In this document: positions 10,531-21,700 of the stretch, piece by piece
Position numbering within the stretch: position 1 is the first letter of the stretch
Layout of the letters: each line of letters starts with the position of its first letter
Assembly (NCBI RefSeq): GCF_000715075.1
Contig: NC_134080.1
Span: 72,137,291 to 72,201,290, forward strand
Direction: 5' to 3'
Length of the DNA stretch: 64,000 nucleotides
Origin: Nicotiana tabacum
Taxonomy: Eukaryota; Streptophyta; Magnoliopsida; Solanales; Solanaceae
The notes under the pieces: generated by a model
What the model saw: only the letters and a program-made list of their open reading frames with translations
Told to the model about the DNA's origin: nothing
Database searches by the model: none
Program-made: the position numbers and the translations under genes

Positions 10531-11276
10531 TGTGTACGGTGAAATCGGGGGGACCAATTTCTCATTGACAAAGTGCTTCAGGAGATCGCCTCGGAGACTC
10601 TAGACCTCGAGCCGAATACTTCCCTCAAGATCTGTCGACACCCGGCCTGGGAATAATGTTGGCCGAGACCCCGACAAGCATAGGAGGCTTCCAAAGAATG
10701 CATTCGAAGCCGATTAAGTCTACCTGGGCAGCCTAACGTTGGTCTACGTATATGTCATGAAGCTATTTAGCTATCACATCCCACTTCCTTTATCACTCAA
10801 CGTATCTTGTACTAAGTTTGGATTCCCTCCCCTTATAAAAGGCCAATTTGTAAAGGGTTGTTGTTGCTCCAACCATTCTACACGAGATCAATAATATCTC
10901 TCTCTCTCTCTCTCTTTTCTCTCTAACTTACTCACTCGAGACTACTCTTTCCATTTATTGCTTTCATACTTATTCTTCATTTATTGCTTGATATTGGCCA
11001 TAAAGAGCCCTTTTTAATTATATCTTAACTGTTATCCCCTTCGCGGTTACCCTCGATAGCTTGAGCTCGAGCCGGGTATCTACCTTGAGGCCTTTCATCG
11101 ATTAGTCCGAAGCCCGGGTAGCAAGCCCCTCGGTTTGATTATAGCCCCGTTTTAACTTGTATTTCGTCATTAAACTTCATACGTCTAGCATCAACAGCTC
11201 TAACAACTAGCATAAAAATAGATCACGTATTTTTAGAGTCCCATTTACAAATATAATTGTCGTTACCATTTTCACG
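10531..11276 (+). repeat. LTR D1 (left LTR of element D)
   Basis: Opens TGTGTACGGTGAAATCGGGG and ends near ccattttcacg. The same sequence recurs at 17393-18438. It contains a clear TATA box (10834-10841), a (TC)n tract at 10897-10923 and a gatcacgtattttta segment near the end. The exact right boundary is uncertain: D2 continues as ggtaaaca, which is an inverted match to the LTR start, but D1 reads cggcaaggg there. Confidence 0.85.
10834..10841 (+). promoter_or_regulatory. TATA box of LTR D1
   Basis: tataaaag lies in cccttataaaaggcc and is conserved in the right LTR at 17696-17703. A pyrimidine-rich (TC)n leader follows about 60 bases downstream. This fixes the transcriptional orientation of D as plus. 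Confidence 0.75.
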
Positions 11277-12256
11277 CGGCAAGGGAACAACATGCGGCAA
11301 GGGAAATGTTCGCAATACACAATGTGGTACCAACGTTCGTACCTCCGCCCCCGAGTAAACCAAAGGGCGAATCGAGCCTCACCCTCGATCGAACTTGGCA
11401 AAACGAAGAAAAGAACCATACCGCGTCTTCACCTCGGGCAATTGAAACAAATCAGCCCACACCATTGTAGCGAGTCAAGCCCGAGGCGTCGCCAGCATAA
11501 CTCACTTCAAGGTACAACCATCTCCCTTTTATTTCGAATTCAAGGCTAACCCTTATGTAGGAACTTGATCGGAGTAGTCAGAACGTTAGTCCTGCCCTAA
11601 GACCTTAAGGCTCTAAAACGCACCTGTTGCACTCTTTTCCTACGACCGAGTTTTTGTCCCAAAAGAAGGGTTTTATCGGCAAGGTTTTTAACGAAGCAAC
11701 GTTTGCGAGCTGCCTAAGGGAAACTCACCAAATGCTCAAAACTTCTTTTGCAGTAAATTTTCAACGATGAGGGGTATTCTCTCGGAACGCCACCCGCTCG
11801 GAAGGGCCGTGGAACGATAGAATAAGTATCAATAGGACACAATATACCGAGCCAAACGATCGAACGAACCGTATCCGCATAAGCCGAGCTTACGGCAACA
11901 CAACAACATGTATTTACGTCAAGCAATCAAAGAATATCTTTCGGCGAAAGCATCTCATACTCCAAAGGAAAATTCAGCATGCTCATGGCAAGGATCCCTC
12001 CATCGAGTACGTCCCGAAATACTTGGAGACTTAGCGTCAACAATTTGGCACCCGCATGACCTCAGGGTCGGAACTCCATGCTCATAAGGACCCAACGAGG
12101 CAATTTCGAGCTCATGAGTAACGACCTTCGAGCCTAAGCAAATCCGATGACTCGGAGACTGTCATCAATCGCCATTCACTGGAAAACCCGAGGTCGTAAG
12201 ACCCCGAGCAGGCAAACTCGATCTAGCAAGATCTATTCAACATAGCAACAAAAATT

Positions 12257-12385
12257 GTAAGACCTCAACAGCATGAAAAATCGTAAGACCTCAACGGCAT
12301 GAAAAAACTATAAGACCTCAACGACATGAAAAAACTGTAAGACCTCAACAGGCATGAAAATTTTGTAAGACCTTACTACAGGCAT
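12257..12385 (+). repeat. 27-bp tandem array in element D
   Basis: gtaagacctcaac(a/g)gcatg recurs at 12257, 12283, 12310, 12337 and 12365, spacing 26-28 bases. Five units, with the last one degenerate. Confidence 0.88.
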
Positions 12386-12824
12386 AAAACTCAATCCCAA
12401 AGTTTAGGCTATGTGTCTCATTTGTAAAACTCTCGAAAGGGCATACCCTCAATGTAGATGCCTCAACTACCACACTCGAGATCAAAAGCGGCTCCGGCCA
12501 AACACATATGACTACAGTCAAAATGGCTGCACCAGCAAAAATTAACGCGACTCGAGGACGCCCGACCGTCGCTAACAAAATCACAAGCCATTACTTCGAA
12601 TCTACTTCGAAAAGAACCGGTTAAAACAGGCTACCCTTAGCAGGCAAACGAGCATCGACCATGTCGCTCCAAATCACAAGGCTTCGAGCAACTCAGCCTA
12701 CGAGCTAAACCTTCCGAGGTTCTCGAACATCGCCGCTAACGACTAGAAATCTAGGTTCTTCCCAAACCGACGACGGGTCAGGCAAAATCATTTCAAAAAG
12801 TCCTTAATGAGAGGAAAACAAAGC

Positions 12825-13260
12825 CTACATATGCCCACGGGCAAAAGCGTAAGAGCCATCGTCACCATCCAAACGAGCCTCAGAGCCACACACTAAAAGG
12901 TCGCAATAACCAAAAGCGTAATAGCCACTGTTGCCAGCTTAAAAATTGAAAACTTGAGGATTAAAATGAGCTCGAGTCGTTACCCAATTCGGAGATCGGA
13001 TCCAAAATAGTTAACTATACATGCCTAAGGGCACAGCGTAAGAGCCATCGTCACCAACTTCACGAGCCTCAGGGCCACATACCTAAAAGGTCTCTTTGAC
13101 CCAAGGCATAAGAGCCATAGTCGCCAGCACAAAATAAAAAAGAGAAAGAAAAACTTGAGGGTCAATTAAGCTCGAGTCGCAACCCGACTCAGAGACTGAA
13201 CCCAAATAGTTAAAATACAAATGCCCAAGGCCAAGGCGTAAAGATCCATTATCGCCCGCC
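12825..13260 (+). repeat. degenerate about 190-bp tandem repeat in element D
   Basis: The words atgcccaagggcaaagcgta and gagccatcgtcaccaac recur near 12827, 13020 and 13219. In between recur gagcctcagggccacatac, aaaaggtc and agctcgagtcg. About two and a half units with many substitutions. Confidence 0.75.
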
Positions 13261-13534
13261 CATGAAGATGAAAAATCTTGAAGGTCGAATAGGCTCCACT
13301 CAAAACCCAATGCAGTGACTAAACCCAAAACAGTTAAACAAAGCATAAGAACTCTAACGCCAGCTTGAACTAAAGGCCGCAAACCAAGCTTATAAGAGCC
13401 TCTGGTCCTGCCTGACGAGCTCCGAAACCGTGTTATGAATCTAAGGATTCTTTCCAAATCCGTAACCAGCCCGCCTGGTCAAAAGCAAAGGAGAAAGGGA
13501 TACATAATAGATAAAGCTTCACGCTTTATTTTAT

Positions 13535-15584
13535 TTACAAACGCAAAAAGTGTGTTCTCCATCTACAAACGTGCTCTACAAATATCACATACAAAATGGC
13601 AAAATCTATGCCCTGTTTCAAGAGGCTACGGCCTACCAGCCTCATCTTTACTCTCTGTGGCGTTGGCAAGAAGTAACCGAGCATCACACTCATTCGCCCT
13701 CGCTCGAGCCAGCTCTTCCAGAAGAACAAACCCCTGGCACCGATCTCTTCAAGCACCTCTCTTCGGGATGGGAAACAAACATATTCCTCAATCCTTTTTT
13801 CATGATCGAGGGCCCTAATCAGCTCGTCTTGGGCATCAGTAGCATCCTTCAAATGAATCGCCATATCCTGATTAGCCTTAGTCCGACTCAATGCATCTCG
13901 GCTCGAGCATCGACGATTTCAGCCCTGACCTTCGAAAGTTTAGACTTGAGCTTCGCGATCATATCCGCTCGAACTGAAGCGTTGTCACGAGCCAAGCATG
14001 TTGGGCCTCGAAGGCGGGAACTTTAGCCAAGGCACCTTTCTCCTCTGAAGCTTGAGCCTGCACCTGAGCTCTTAGATCGCCACAGTCATTCCTACACTCG
14101 GTCAGCTTCACCCCTAAGGTACTCCAGAGCCTCCGCCTTTTTCTGCAACTGAAATAGGCAAGAAGATTAACCTTAAGGGTTAAAAAAGTGAAACGCATGC
14201 TACGAGAGGTTACCAGCTCCATCAAATAGCTCTCATAATTCGAGCTCCGGTATGCCTCATATCACCAATGCATCAACTCATCTCCCTTATCCTCGATGAG
14301 GAGCCTTAGGGACTTACCCTCGACCATAGCTTTACGAAGCCTAGACCCATGACAGAGCAGCTCAGACCTAAGCATGGCAAAGGCAGCAGAAGAAAAACTC
14401 AATAAGGAAGGGAAGACACGAGATGCGGGAGGACTATGTCGTAACTCACCACGAAGTGAAGCCGACGGACTTCCTCGAAGGCCGAGCACACTCCTATTGG
14501 TCCAGCCCCCTCGGCCCTGGAAGAACCAACCTCGTTTGAAGCATGATCACTCAGAGGAACCACTGCTCTAGAACCGAAGACTTCAGGAACAGCAGGCTCG
14601 GGCGATGTTTTCTCCTCGAAGACACGGACCTATTTAGCACCGCTAAAAGTTCCATCACACTGTGAGTGCATATCCCATTTATTACCATCGTCCATTGGCT
14701 CGGAAGCCGACAACTCCTCCCATTCTCTGGAGGAGCACAGCCTCACCCTTGGGGACTTTCCGATACCTACGATGGCAAAGACAATACAAAAGAAAGAGGA
14801 AAATGTCATATCAAATATGCGAAGACCAAGGTAAAAGCAACGTACGCACATACCTTGGTATTTTCCTCCCCATCTGCACCGGGACACAGCTCGCCACCTA
14901 CGCTCATCGTAAGTCGAATGGGTCGCCAACCTCTAGACCCAGCTAGGCAAATCGGGAACTGCACCTGGTGCCCACGAAGCTGTTGCATCAAAGGAGGAAG
15001 GAAACACAATTACTAAACTGGTTTTTGCTATAAGCGAATCTAAGAAAGCACGAGACCTCCAAGGGGATAATGTCAGTCGTCCGGACCCGGACGAATTGAC
15101 CCACTCTCGATCCCCATCTTCCTCATCATCAACAACAAAAGGCATGGACGAACGGCACCACAGGGTTAGCAGGCCTCGATGATGAAAGGGCCGATACAGC
15201 CTGACGAGGTGACTAAGCGTGAATTCAAGCCCAGCCTTCTCAGCAAAGAATCTCATCATCGGCACTACTCGCCAAAACAACGGATGTATATATGCCAAAG
15301 TAACCCGATACTTCAGGCAGAAATCAAGTAAGACCCTATCAAGGGGGCCTAGTGCGAAAGGGTATAAGTATACCTTCAGGAATCCAAGCAGGATCCGTAA
15401 TACTCTCATCTAGGGAAAGCGCCTGCAATGCTACCTCCTCGCCCCATCCACAGTCTCTCCTCACCATCTCTAGGTGTTCCTCTCTTATCGAAGACATGGT
15501 ATTCAGAGTGAACTCTCGCGGATCCTGAGCACTGGGAGTGGAACTCTCCCCTCCCTTCTAGGTAGGCCCTGAAGTAGTAGTCAT
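13535..15584 (-). pseudogene. antisense extra ORF of element D, 'putative gypsy type transposon' (PF04195-like) relic
   Basis: Minus-strand frames, broken by stops and shifts, read as one decayed protein. A possible start ATG is at 15584 and a stop follows within ten codons. Further on come TDPAWIPEG, then (after a shift) FCLKYRVTLAYIHPLFWRV, FFAEKAGLEFTLSHLVRLYR and a DDEEDGDREWVN segment. This FWR..FAE..G motif series is what I recall for the plant transposon-associated domain PF04195. The later part (13959-14225, 13535-13891) is Ala/Glu/Arg-rich, coiled-coil-like, and ends with a SRREVLEEIGARG motif common at the C-terminus of these proteins. Function of the family is unknown; it is no transposase in the demonstrated sense. 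Confidence 0.65.
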
Positions 15585-17392
15585 AGCTATGGTAGAATTG
15601 GCAAACTAAAATAGGGTCCTATACCAACATTTCTTGCGCTTAAGGAAACGAAGGACTCGATGCTAAGGCGAAAGGATAGCTATCTAAAATGGGATCTTCC
15701 AAAGAAGCAAGAGTCAACCCATGAATATGTGAGAAACAACAACGATTCGCCTACCCAGGATAAGCCCCGGGAGGCTAACGGCCTCGGTACGGATCCCGAG
15801 GTAGTACCCGACCACATAAATCTCCGTCAAAAAGAAGTTAGCCCCAAAAGGTCAGCGACGTTGTATCCAGTTCCGAGGTGGTACCCGACCTTGTAGTTTT
15901 CCCTCGAGAAGAAAAATAAGCATTTCGAGCTGCGTCCATAAGGGCTCGACCTCAAGAAGTCGCCTAAGTACGAATATCCCCCTCCTCAGAAACCTTCCTA
16001 CAAGCACCTCAAAATGTTATCTACGTCAAAGCTCAAAGTAAAAGCTCCAAGCACCCGAAGTTGACTTTTACTTCGGTGCTCTATGTCTACGAGGCTCGAG
16101 GGCCCCAATGATCCAGGATTACCGGAACGCTTTAGGCTTGATTTCGAAAACAACGATGAGCTCAGAAAGGAGCCATTTCTGTCGACCAAAGGCTAGAAAG
16201 AATATTGACGATCATCAACATAGGCATATAATCAAAATCCCCACAAACACACTAGAGTATGCAAGAACACGACAAGAATCAAAAGCAGAAGTAAAGAAGA
16301 TGTCTGCATATTTCATAACAACCCTCGGGGGATCCCTACATACAATTACAAAAACCCCGAGGGATCATTACACATAAACAAAGAAGCAGAAGGGTGTGCT
16401 TACAACAAAGTCTAAGAATCTAGCCTATTCCCAAAGGTGCATCCTCAATAGCGGCATCTTCGGCATCATCTCCTCAGGCGTGCGACCTCAAAGACAATAT
16501 CTTCCAAGACCAATCCCCGTAGGATTCTCATCTCGACGCTACCAGAATGGCATCTTCAAAAGGGAGGACATAGAAGAGGAAAGCGATGGAGAAGAGCAAA
16601 GTGACGAAGGAGAAGTCAAAAGGAGACAAGAAGTGGCTGGGTGAAAAATCTGGCTAGAATGAACTCCGCCGGTACTACTATTATAAAGCCACTTCTTAAG
16701 ACGTTGCCCCGGCCTAGGAGGCGACATCAAGAAGAAAGTGTCACCATACCCCAAGGAATCCAAAAGGGGTGTAATACGCTAAGTTGAGGAAGGAGGGTGA
16801 GCAGCGGTGTATAATCCGAGCCCCCTCTTGAGTAGTGGTGTATAATCCAAATACTTCCTCGGGTCGGAGGAATTCGGTCCTCTGCTTCATAGCCCCGAAC
16901 TAACGGAGACAGCAACAACAACAACAATAATAACACTGAAGCAGCACAGCTTCGTCCAACCAGAGAAGGTCCGAGAGATAGGCCGTAGCACGCATGATGT
17001 CGACGTAAAATTTTGAGGCCATGGGCCTCAAACATGGCGAAACAGTAAAGAATAAAGATAGAAAGAAAGAAGGAAAGGATGGATATCGGAGGAAGCTTAG
17101 ATGAAAAACTGATCACAAGGCACCCCATTTATGGAGAAGAAGGGCAATGTAACGGATGATGCCATTATCTCCCTCGAAAAATGTAACGACAGGCGCATTC
17201 AATGCGTTCGTGGGAGCTGAATCAACGGCAACATTATGACCCCAAAGAACGAGGCTTGAAAAAGCAAAAAGGTGAAACGTTTTAGCACTAATGAGGGGTT
17301 GCGTCATCAGCACGACGTCATTATGGGAGCCTATAGAGTGGGATGTCAAAACCATTTCTTATTGCTTCTCTCTAAGAAATGCAGAGACTATC
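15585..17392 (-). other. element D internal region upstream of the antisense ORF
   Basis: No recognisable domain. The frames at 16539-17128 are short and contain low-complexity serine or leucine runs. The last bases before LTR D2, aagaaatgcagagacta, are purine-rich and could be a weak polypurine tract for a plus-strand element. Confidence 0.4.
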
Positions 17393-18438
17393 TGTGTATG
17401 GTGAAATCGGGGGGACCAATTTCTCATTGACAAAGTGCTTCAGGAGATCACCTCAGAGACTCTAGACCTCGACATGAATACTTCCCTCAAGATCTATTGA
17501 CACCCAGCCTAGGAATAATGTTGGTCGAGATCCCGACGAGCATGGGAGGCTTCCGAAGAATGCATCCGGAGCCGATTAAGTCTACCTGGGTAGCCTAACA
17601 TTGGTCTACGTATACGTCATGAAGCTAGTTAGCTGTTCCATCCCACTTCCTTTCTCACTCAACGTATCTTGTACTAAGTTTGGATTTCCTCCCCTTATAA
17701 AAGGGGAATCATTAACACTCTGTTTTTTACATGCTTGTTAGTAGGCGAGGCTTTTGTATGACTCACTAGGATTAGTAAGGTAAGGTTTAGCCCAGTTTAT
17801 GTTGCCTTAGCCCTATGCCTTTGGAAATTATCCAAATGGCTATTAGATTATATGCCTTCGTGAGACTTTGCCGGCAGCTACACCATGAATCTTCTACGTG
17901 AGGCTGCCTTCATAAGGCAATGCGAGGCGCAGAGGAGTGATTATATAGCCGAGGCATATAGGTAACAATACCGGTGCTATTGTCCCCCTTATTTGTACTT
18001 TTCCTATGTGTTGTATTTTTCCTTTTATTATTAATAAAAACTAGCCCTAGGCGCTTGCCTAGTGGATTGCCAAAAAAAAAACTTAATCGCTTGAGACTAC
18101 TCTTTCCATTTATTTCTTTCATACTTGTTCTTCATTTATTGCTTGATATTAGCCATAAAGATCCCTCTTTAATTATATCTTAACTATTATCCCCTTCCCG
18201 GTTACCCCCGATAGCTCGAGCTTGAGCCGGGTATCTACCTCGAGGCCTTTCATCGATCAGTCCGAAGCCTGGGTAGCAAGCCCCTTGGTTTAATTACTTC
18301 CCCATTTTAACTTGTATTTCGTTATTAAACTTCATATGTCTAGCATCAACTGCTTTAACAACTAGCATAAAAATAGATCACGTATATTTAGAGTCCCATT
18401 TACATATTTAATTATTGTTACCATTTTCACGGTAAACA
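17393..18438 (+). repeat. LTR D2 (right LTR of element D), interrupted
   Basis: Matches LTR D1 from tgtgtatggtgaaatcgggg to ttttcacg, then ggtaaaca, whose inverse (tgtttacc) pairs with the LTR start. About 375 bases at 17706-18081 are foreign, and roughly 85 bases of the D1 sequence (10842-10926) are missing there. The TATA box at 17696-17703 survives directly left of the insertion. Confidence 0.85.
17706..18081 (+). mobile_element. poly(A)-tailed non-LTR retroelement fragment inside LTR D2
   Basis: The segment ends tgcctagtggattgcc followed by ten A residues and is preceded by ttattaataaaaactagcc, the look of a plant LINE 3' end. It is absent from LTR D1. Length of about 370 bp suggests a 5'-truncated LINE; a SINE is possible, but I see no clear A and B boxes. 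Clean target duplications are not visible because LTR sequence was lost at the left junction. Confidence 0.55.
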
Positions 18439-19982
18439 ATGTTATTAATTACCTCATCCTTAATGTTCCTTCACAATTCGCAAGCAGGAAATGATCCACA
18501 TACGAGGGCATCTAGCCCCAATACTCCAGGGATACCAAAATCTCCGTACTCATACTCAACTACGCAAATAAAATGGCTAATATATCACTTACACCCTATC
18601 ATTCTACTGAAGCACTCATATAGAGTTTCTGGCCGCGTAACAAAACATGAACCTCGAAAGCCTCAAAACCTAGTAACCACCATGCTACTAGTCACGCTCC
18701 CGCAAACCAAAGCTCAAGGTCCTTTCCAAAAATGCACATTCTTCACATATAATAGTCAACAATTCCAACACCCTATTAATTTCTAATACCTATTTAGAAG
18801 AAATCCATAATGCGCAACATATTCCTTATTCCCATAGTAGCCAGTAGAATCAAGTCATTGCCCAAACCATCGAGAACTTCCCGAGATCCACCCGCACGTA
18901 ACTAAGCCACTAGGACCGTATCTCCCCAAGTCAACCGAGTCACACAAACCTTCCAATACTAGATTGCTGCCACAAATACTAGTAGAGAATTCCCATTCAA
19001 AAGGACCAATTACTTCCATTACTATGCTGACCCAACACTACTGAGCTGACCCATTTCTTTGGATAGTCAATATGCAATAATCCCAATCAAAGTCCCAAAT
19101 ACAGATGATCATAACACGAACCACATAGCTAGAAGCTCATAAATTATTGCATTTCCTCTGAAGCACCCCATTTTGCCACAACCACGATACCCACATTAAA
19201 TAGACCTCCTGTGAATCTAAAGTTGTTCCTCCGACTCCCCTTGATGTTGAAATGTAGATCCATTATTGACGTAGAAATACAATAAGCCCCAACATCATCT
19301 CGTACAAGATCTCATACCCTGGTCATACCCCAAATTCGGGAACCTACCAATACCATATATATACATACCTCAGGCTAAAACTGATATAAATCTGACTCTA
19401 GAATCTGAATGTCGCTATTGGACTCCTCTACTTGGCGCACAGCCATAGAAAACAACGTCTGATGATCCGTAAAACTAACATTCAAGGCTCGCTTAACACA
19501 AATCACAAGTTACTCCAATACTACGAACTATTCCCAATCATCACCTACCTTGTGACCTTGTCACAATCGCGATGACTAGTCAACCAATTAAACCTTTCCA
19601 AGCTCGCATTCATCAACCAGATGTCGAAAACCATTGCGCCTATATACGAACAACTGAATAGTCTCTCAATACCTCTATATCTTTAGTATGGACAACACAT
19701 TGAGACAATGCCTGAGCATCCCTGACTCCTTCATAGCCCGTCTATAGAATCACAAACCACTGGCGCATAGCGAACGCTGAGAGCGTAATATTATACAAGA
19801 GTGGATGTATAGGGACATAAGTCATATACTTCGAGCTGAATCAATATCGCACGAAAATGAATGAAAGAAGTGGAATTTCCTAACAGTTTTGTAGCCTCTC
19901 AAAGATAAGTACAGATGTCTCTGTACTGATCCGCACAACTCTACTAAACCTGCTTATGACTCATAGCACCTATGAACCTAGA
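18439..19982 (-). other. element B internal leader region
   Basis: Between element D and the primer binding site. On the minus strand the first 120 bases after the LTR (agagctctaggttcatagg, ttcgtgcgatattgatt) read like the untranslated leader of a Tekay-type element. No gag frame follows. Confidence 0.5.
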
Positions 19983-19994
19983 GCTCTGATTCCA
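19983..19994 (-). other. primer binding site of element B (initiator Met tRNA type)
   Basis: The minus strand reads TGGAATCAGAGC three bases after the end of the 5' LTR. The usual plant site complementary to initiator tRNA-Met is TGGTATCAGAGC, so one base differs. This establishes the element's minus orientation. Confidence 0.82.
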
Positions 19995-19997
19995 ACT

Positions 19998-20751
19998 TGT
20001 CACGAACCAAAATCCCTCCGAAGGAGTCGTGATGGAACCTAGTATCTAAACTAGATAAGCCTAACATTAACTGAGATGACATTTACATTTTCTAACTTTA
20101 AATTAAATAATTCTTAACAAATTACAACTCCCAAAACCGGTGGTACAAGTCATAAGCCTTTTTAAGAATAGTTATACTAAATAAATACATCACTGTTCCG
20201 AAACAAAGGAACAAATGGAAATAAGTACAAATAAAGGTGACTCCGAGGCTGGCAAACATTGTAGCAGGTTACCGTGAGTCTCCACCGCGATGACCCGCAC
20301 AACTAATATCGATCAATACCTGGATCTGTACAAAAAAATGTACAAGAGTATAGTATGAGCACACCACGGCGGTGCCCAGTAAGTATCAAGACAAACCTTG
20401 GTGGGGTAGTGATGAGAAACAGTCAAGACACCTACTGGTTAAATGAAATGAATAGAATGGGATAATAAAATATTGAGATAAAGATAACAAGGTAATACCA
20501 AAAGCGGAGAGAAATTAAAATACAACCAGTCGGAACAATAAAGGGAGAACACGGGTAATAACTAACGATGACCTAGTAAATCAACACTGACATAACAGGA
20601 ACAGAGACAAGTAAGAATGTTCTCAAATAAAGATGGCAATGCCAATAAAACCAATCACATCATGTCTGGTACACAATCCCGACCATCTCAACCCTCAATT
20701 TCTCATATCATAATCTCAACTTCCGAACCTTCAGCATACATGGCACCTTAT
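19998..20751 (-). repeat. LTR B2, truncated 5' LTR of element B
   Basis: Matches 5685-6420 of LTR B1, including tcgtgatgg(t/a)acctag and aaaaccggtggtacaagtc. It ends at tggcacctta where LTR C begins. The remaining 2.7 kb of this LTR is missing from the window. Confidence 0.88.
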
Positions 20752-21442
20752 TGTAACGATCCGATCGGTCTTTTTGAGCTTTTGCACTTCGCTAGCTAGT
20801 TCTCGGGCATGACTAGCACGTTTAATGCATTATGACTTATGTAAATCGTCGGTTTTGGTTTTCAAGGTAATCTAAATGAATTTGGAAGAACAGTTCTCAG
20901 TTTGAAGCTTGAAATTTGAAAGGTTTGACCAAGATTTGACTTGTTGATATATGATCTTGGATCAAAATTTTTACGATTTGGTTAGCTCCGTTAGGTGATT
21001 TGGGACTTAGGATCATGATCGGAATGCATTTTGGAGCTCCGTGGAAAGTTTAGGTTTGAATTGGCGAAATTAAGATTTTGGCGTTTTCCGGTTGATAGTT
21101 GAGATTTTGATATAGGGGTCGGAATGGAATTTTGGAAGTTGCACTAGTTCCGTTGTGGCATTTGGGATATATGTGAAAAATTTCAGGTCTTTCGGATGTG
21201 GTTTGGTATACTTTTTGATCGAAAGCGTAATTCGAAAGATTTTTGGAAGCTTCAGATAGAATCCGATGTATTTTGGGTATTTCGATTTTGTTTGAGGTGT
21301 TTTGAAGATTGGTACAAGTTTGAATGGTGCTATGTGACTTGTTTGTGCTTTTGGTTGAGGTCCCGGGGGCCACGGGGTGATTCTGGATGGGTGACAAAAG
21401 AATTGGAATTGAGTTTTTGTAGCTGAAGCATTTGGTTTCTGT

Positions 21443-21680
21443 CATAACCGCACTTGCGGTTAGGAGGCCATAGGTATGATGATCGCAGAAGCATAAGGCC
21501 GCCACAGATGCGGCCAAGTTGAAGTCCTTTAGGAACCGCAGAAGCGGTGTCATGGGCGCATCTACGGTAGTGCAGGTGCAAGTTTTTAACCGCAGATGAG
21601 GAAATTGGCAACTTAATGAAAACTGTAGATGTGGTGGATTTGGTCGCAGAAGCGGGAAATGGACCGTAGGTGCGAAAATG
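21443..21680 (+). repeat. CCGCAGAAGCGG-type motif cluster in LTR C
   Basis: Variants of ccgca(g/c)(a/t)(a/t)gcgg recur: ccgcacttgcggt, tcgcagaagca, ccacagatgcggcc, ccgcagaagcggt, ccgcagatgagg, tcgcagaagcgg. They lie 690-930 bases into the LTR, just before a TATA-like sequence at 21694. Confidence 0.8.
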
Positions 21681-21690
21681 CTTGGGTCCT

Positions 21691-21700
21691 AAAGTATATA
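21691..21700 (+). promoter_or_regulatory. putative TATA box of LTR C
   Basis: aaagtatata follows the motif cluster by about 15 bases. A 5' splice-site-like GTAAGT lies at 21798, about 104 bases downstream, and a GTGAGT at 22211. Confidence 0.5.

Larger units (their letters stand above)
11277..13534 (+). other. element D internal non-coding region, left part
   Basis: No credible ORF. It contains a 27-bp array (12257-12385) and a degenerate repeat of about 190 bp (12825-13260). Short frames here have no recognisable domain. Confidence 0.6.
10531..18438 (+). mobile_element. LTR element D, non-autonomous, with antisense ORF (7.9 kb)
   Basis: Two related terminal repeats (10531-11276 and 17393-18438) flank about 6.1 kb with no gag, RT or integrase frame on either strand. 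The LTR TATA box reads on the plus strand, whereas the only recognisable coding remnant is on the minus strand. Tat-lineage gypsy elements are known to carry extra ORFs, often antisense, between pol and the 3' LTR, so D may be a deletion derivative that kept that region. I could not find an unambiguous target duplication or primer binding site. D splits element B. Confidence 0.75.
5685..20751 (-). mobile_element. non-autonomous gypsy element B (interrupted by element D)
   Basis: Read on the minus strand this runs: truncated 5' LTR (19998-20751), primer binding site (19983-19994), about 1.56 kb of leader-like DNA, nested element D (10531-18438), about 1.34 kb of internal DNA, then the 3' LTR (5685-9191). 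The LTR copies match at about 93% by eye over the compared 240 bases. Without D the internal region is only about 2.9 kb and contains no recognisable RT or integrase, only the FEDERMF-like end of a gypsy polyprotein next to the 3' LTR. It would have to be mobilised by a related element. An internal deletion of a formerly complete element is the alternative. Confidence 0.75.

Noticed and set aside
10897..10923. (TC)n tract as a separate regulatory element
   Set aside because: It may be part of the leader of LTR D, but there is nothing beyond simple repetition, and the other LTR lacks the region.
16539..17355. Minus-strand frames with hydrophobic leucine and serine runs, superficially like membrane proteins
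   Set aside because: Low-complexity repeats (caacaacaacaataataac) in non-coding DNA of element D explain them, and there is no conserved domain.
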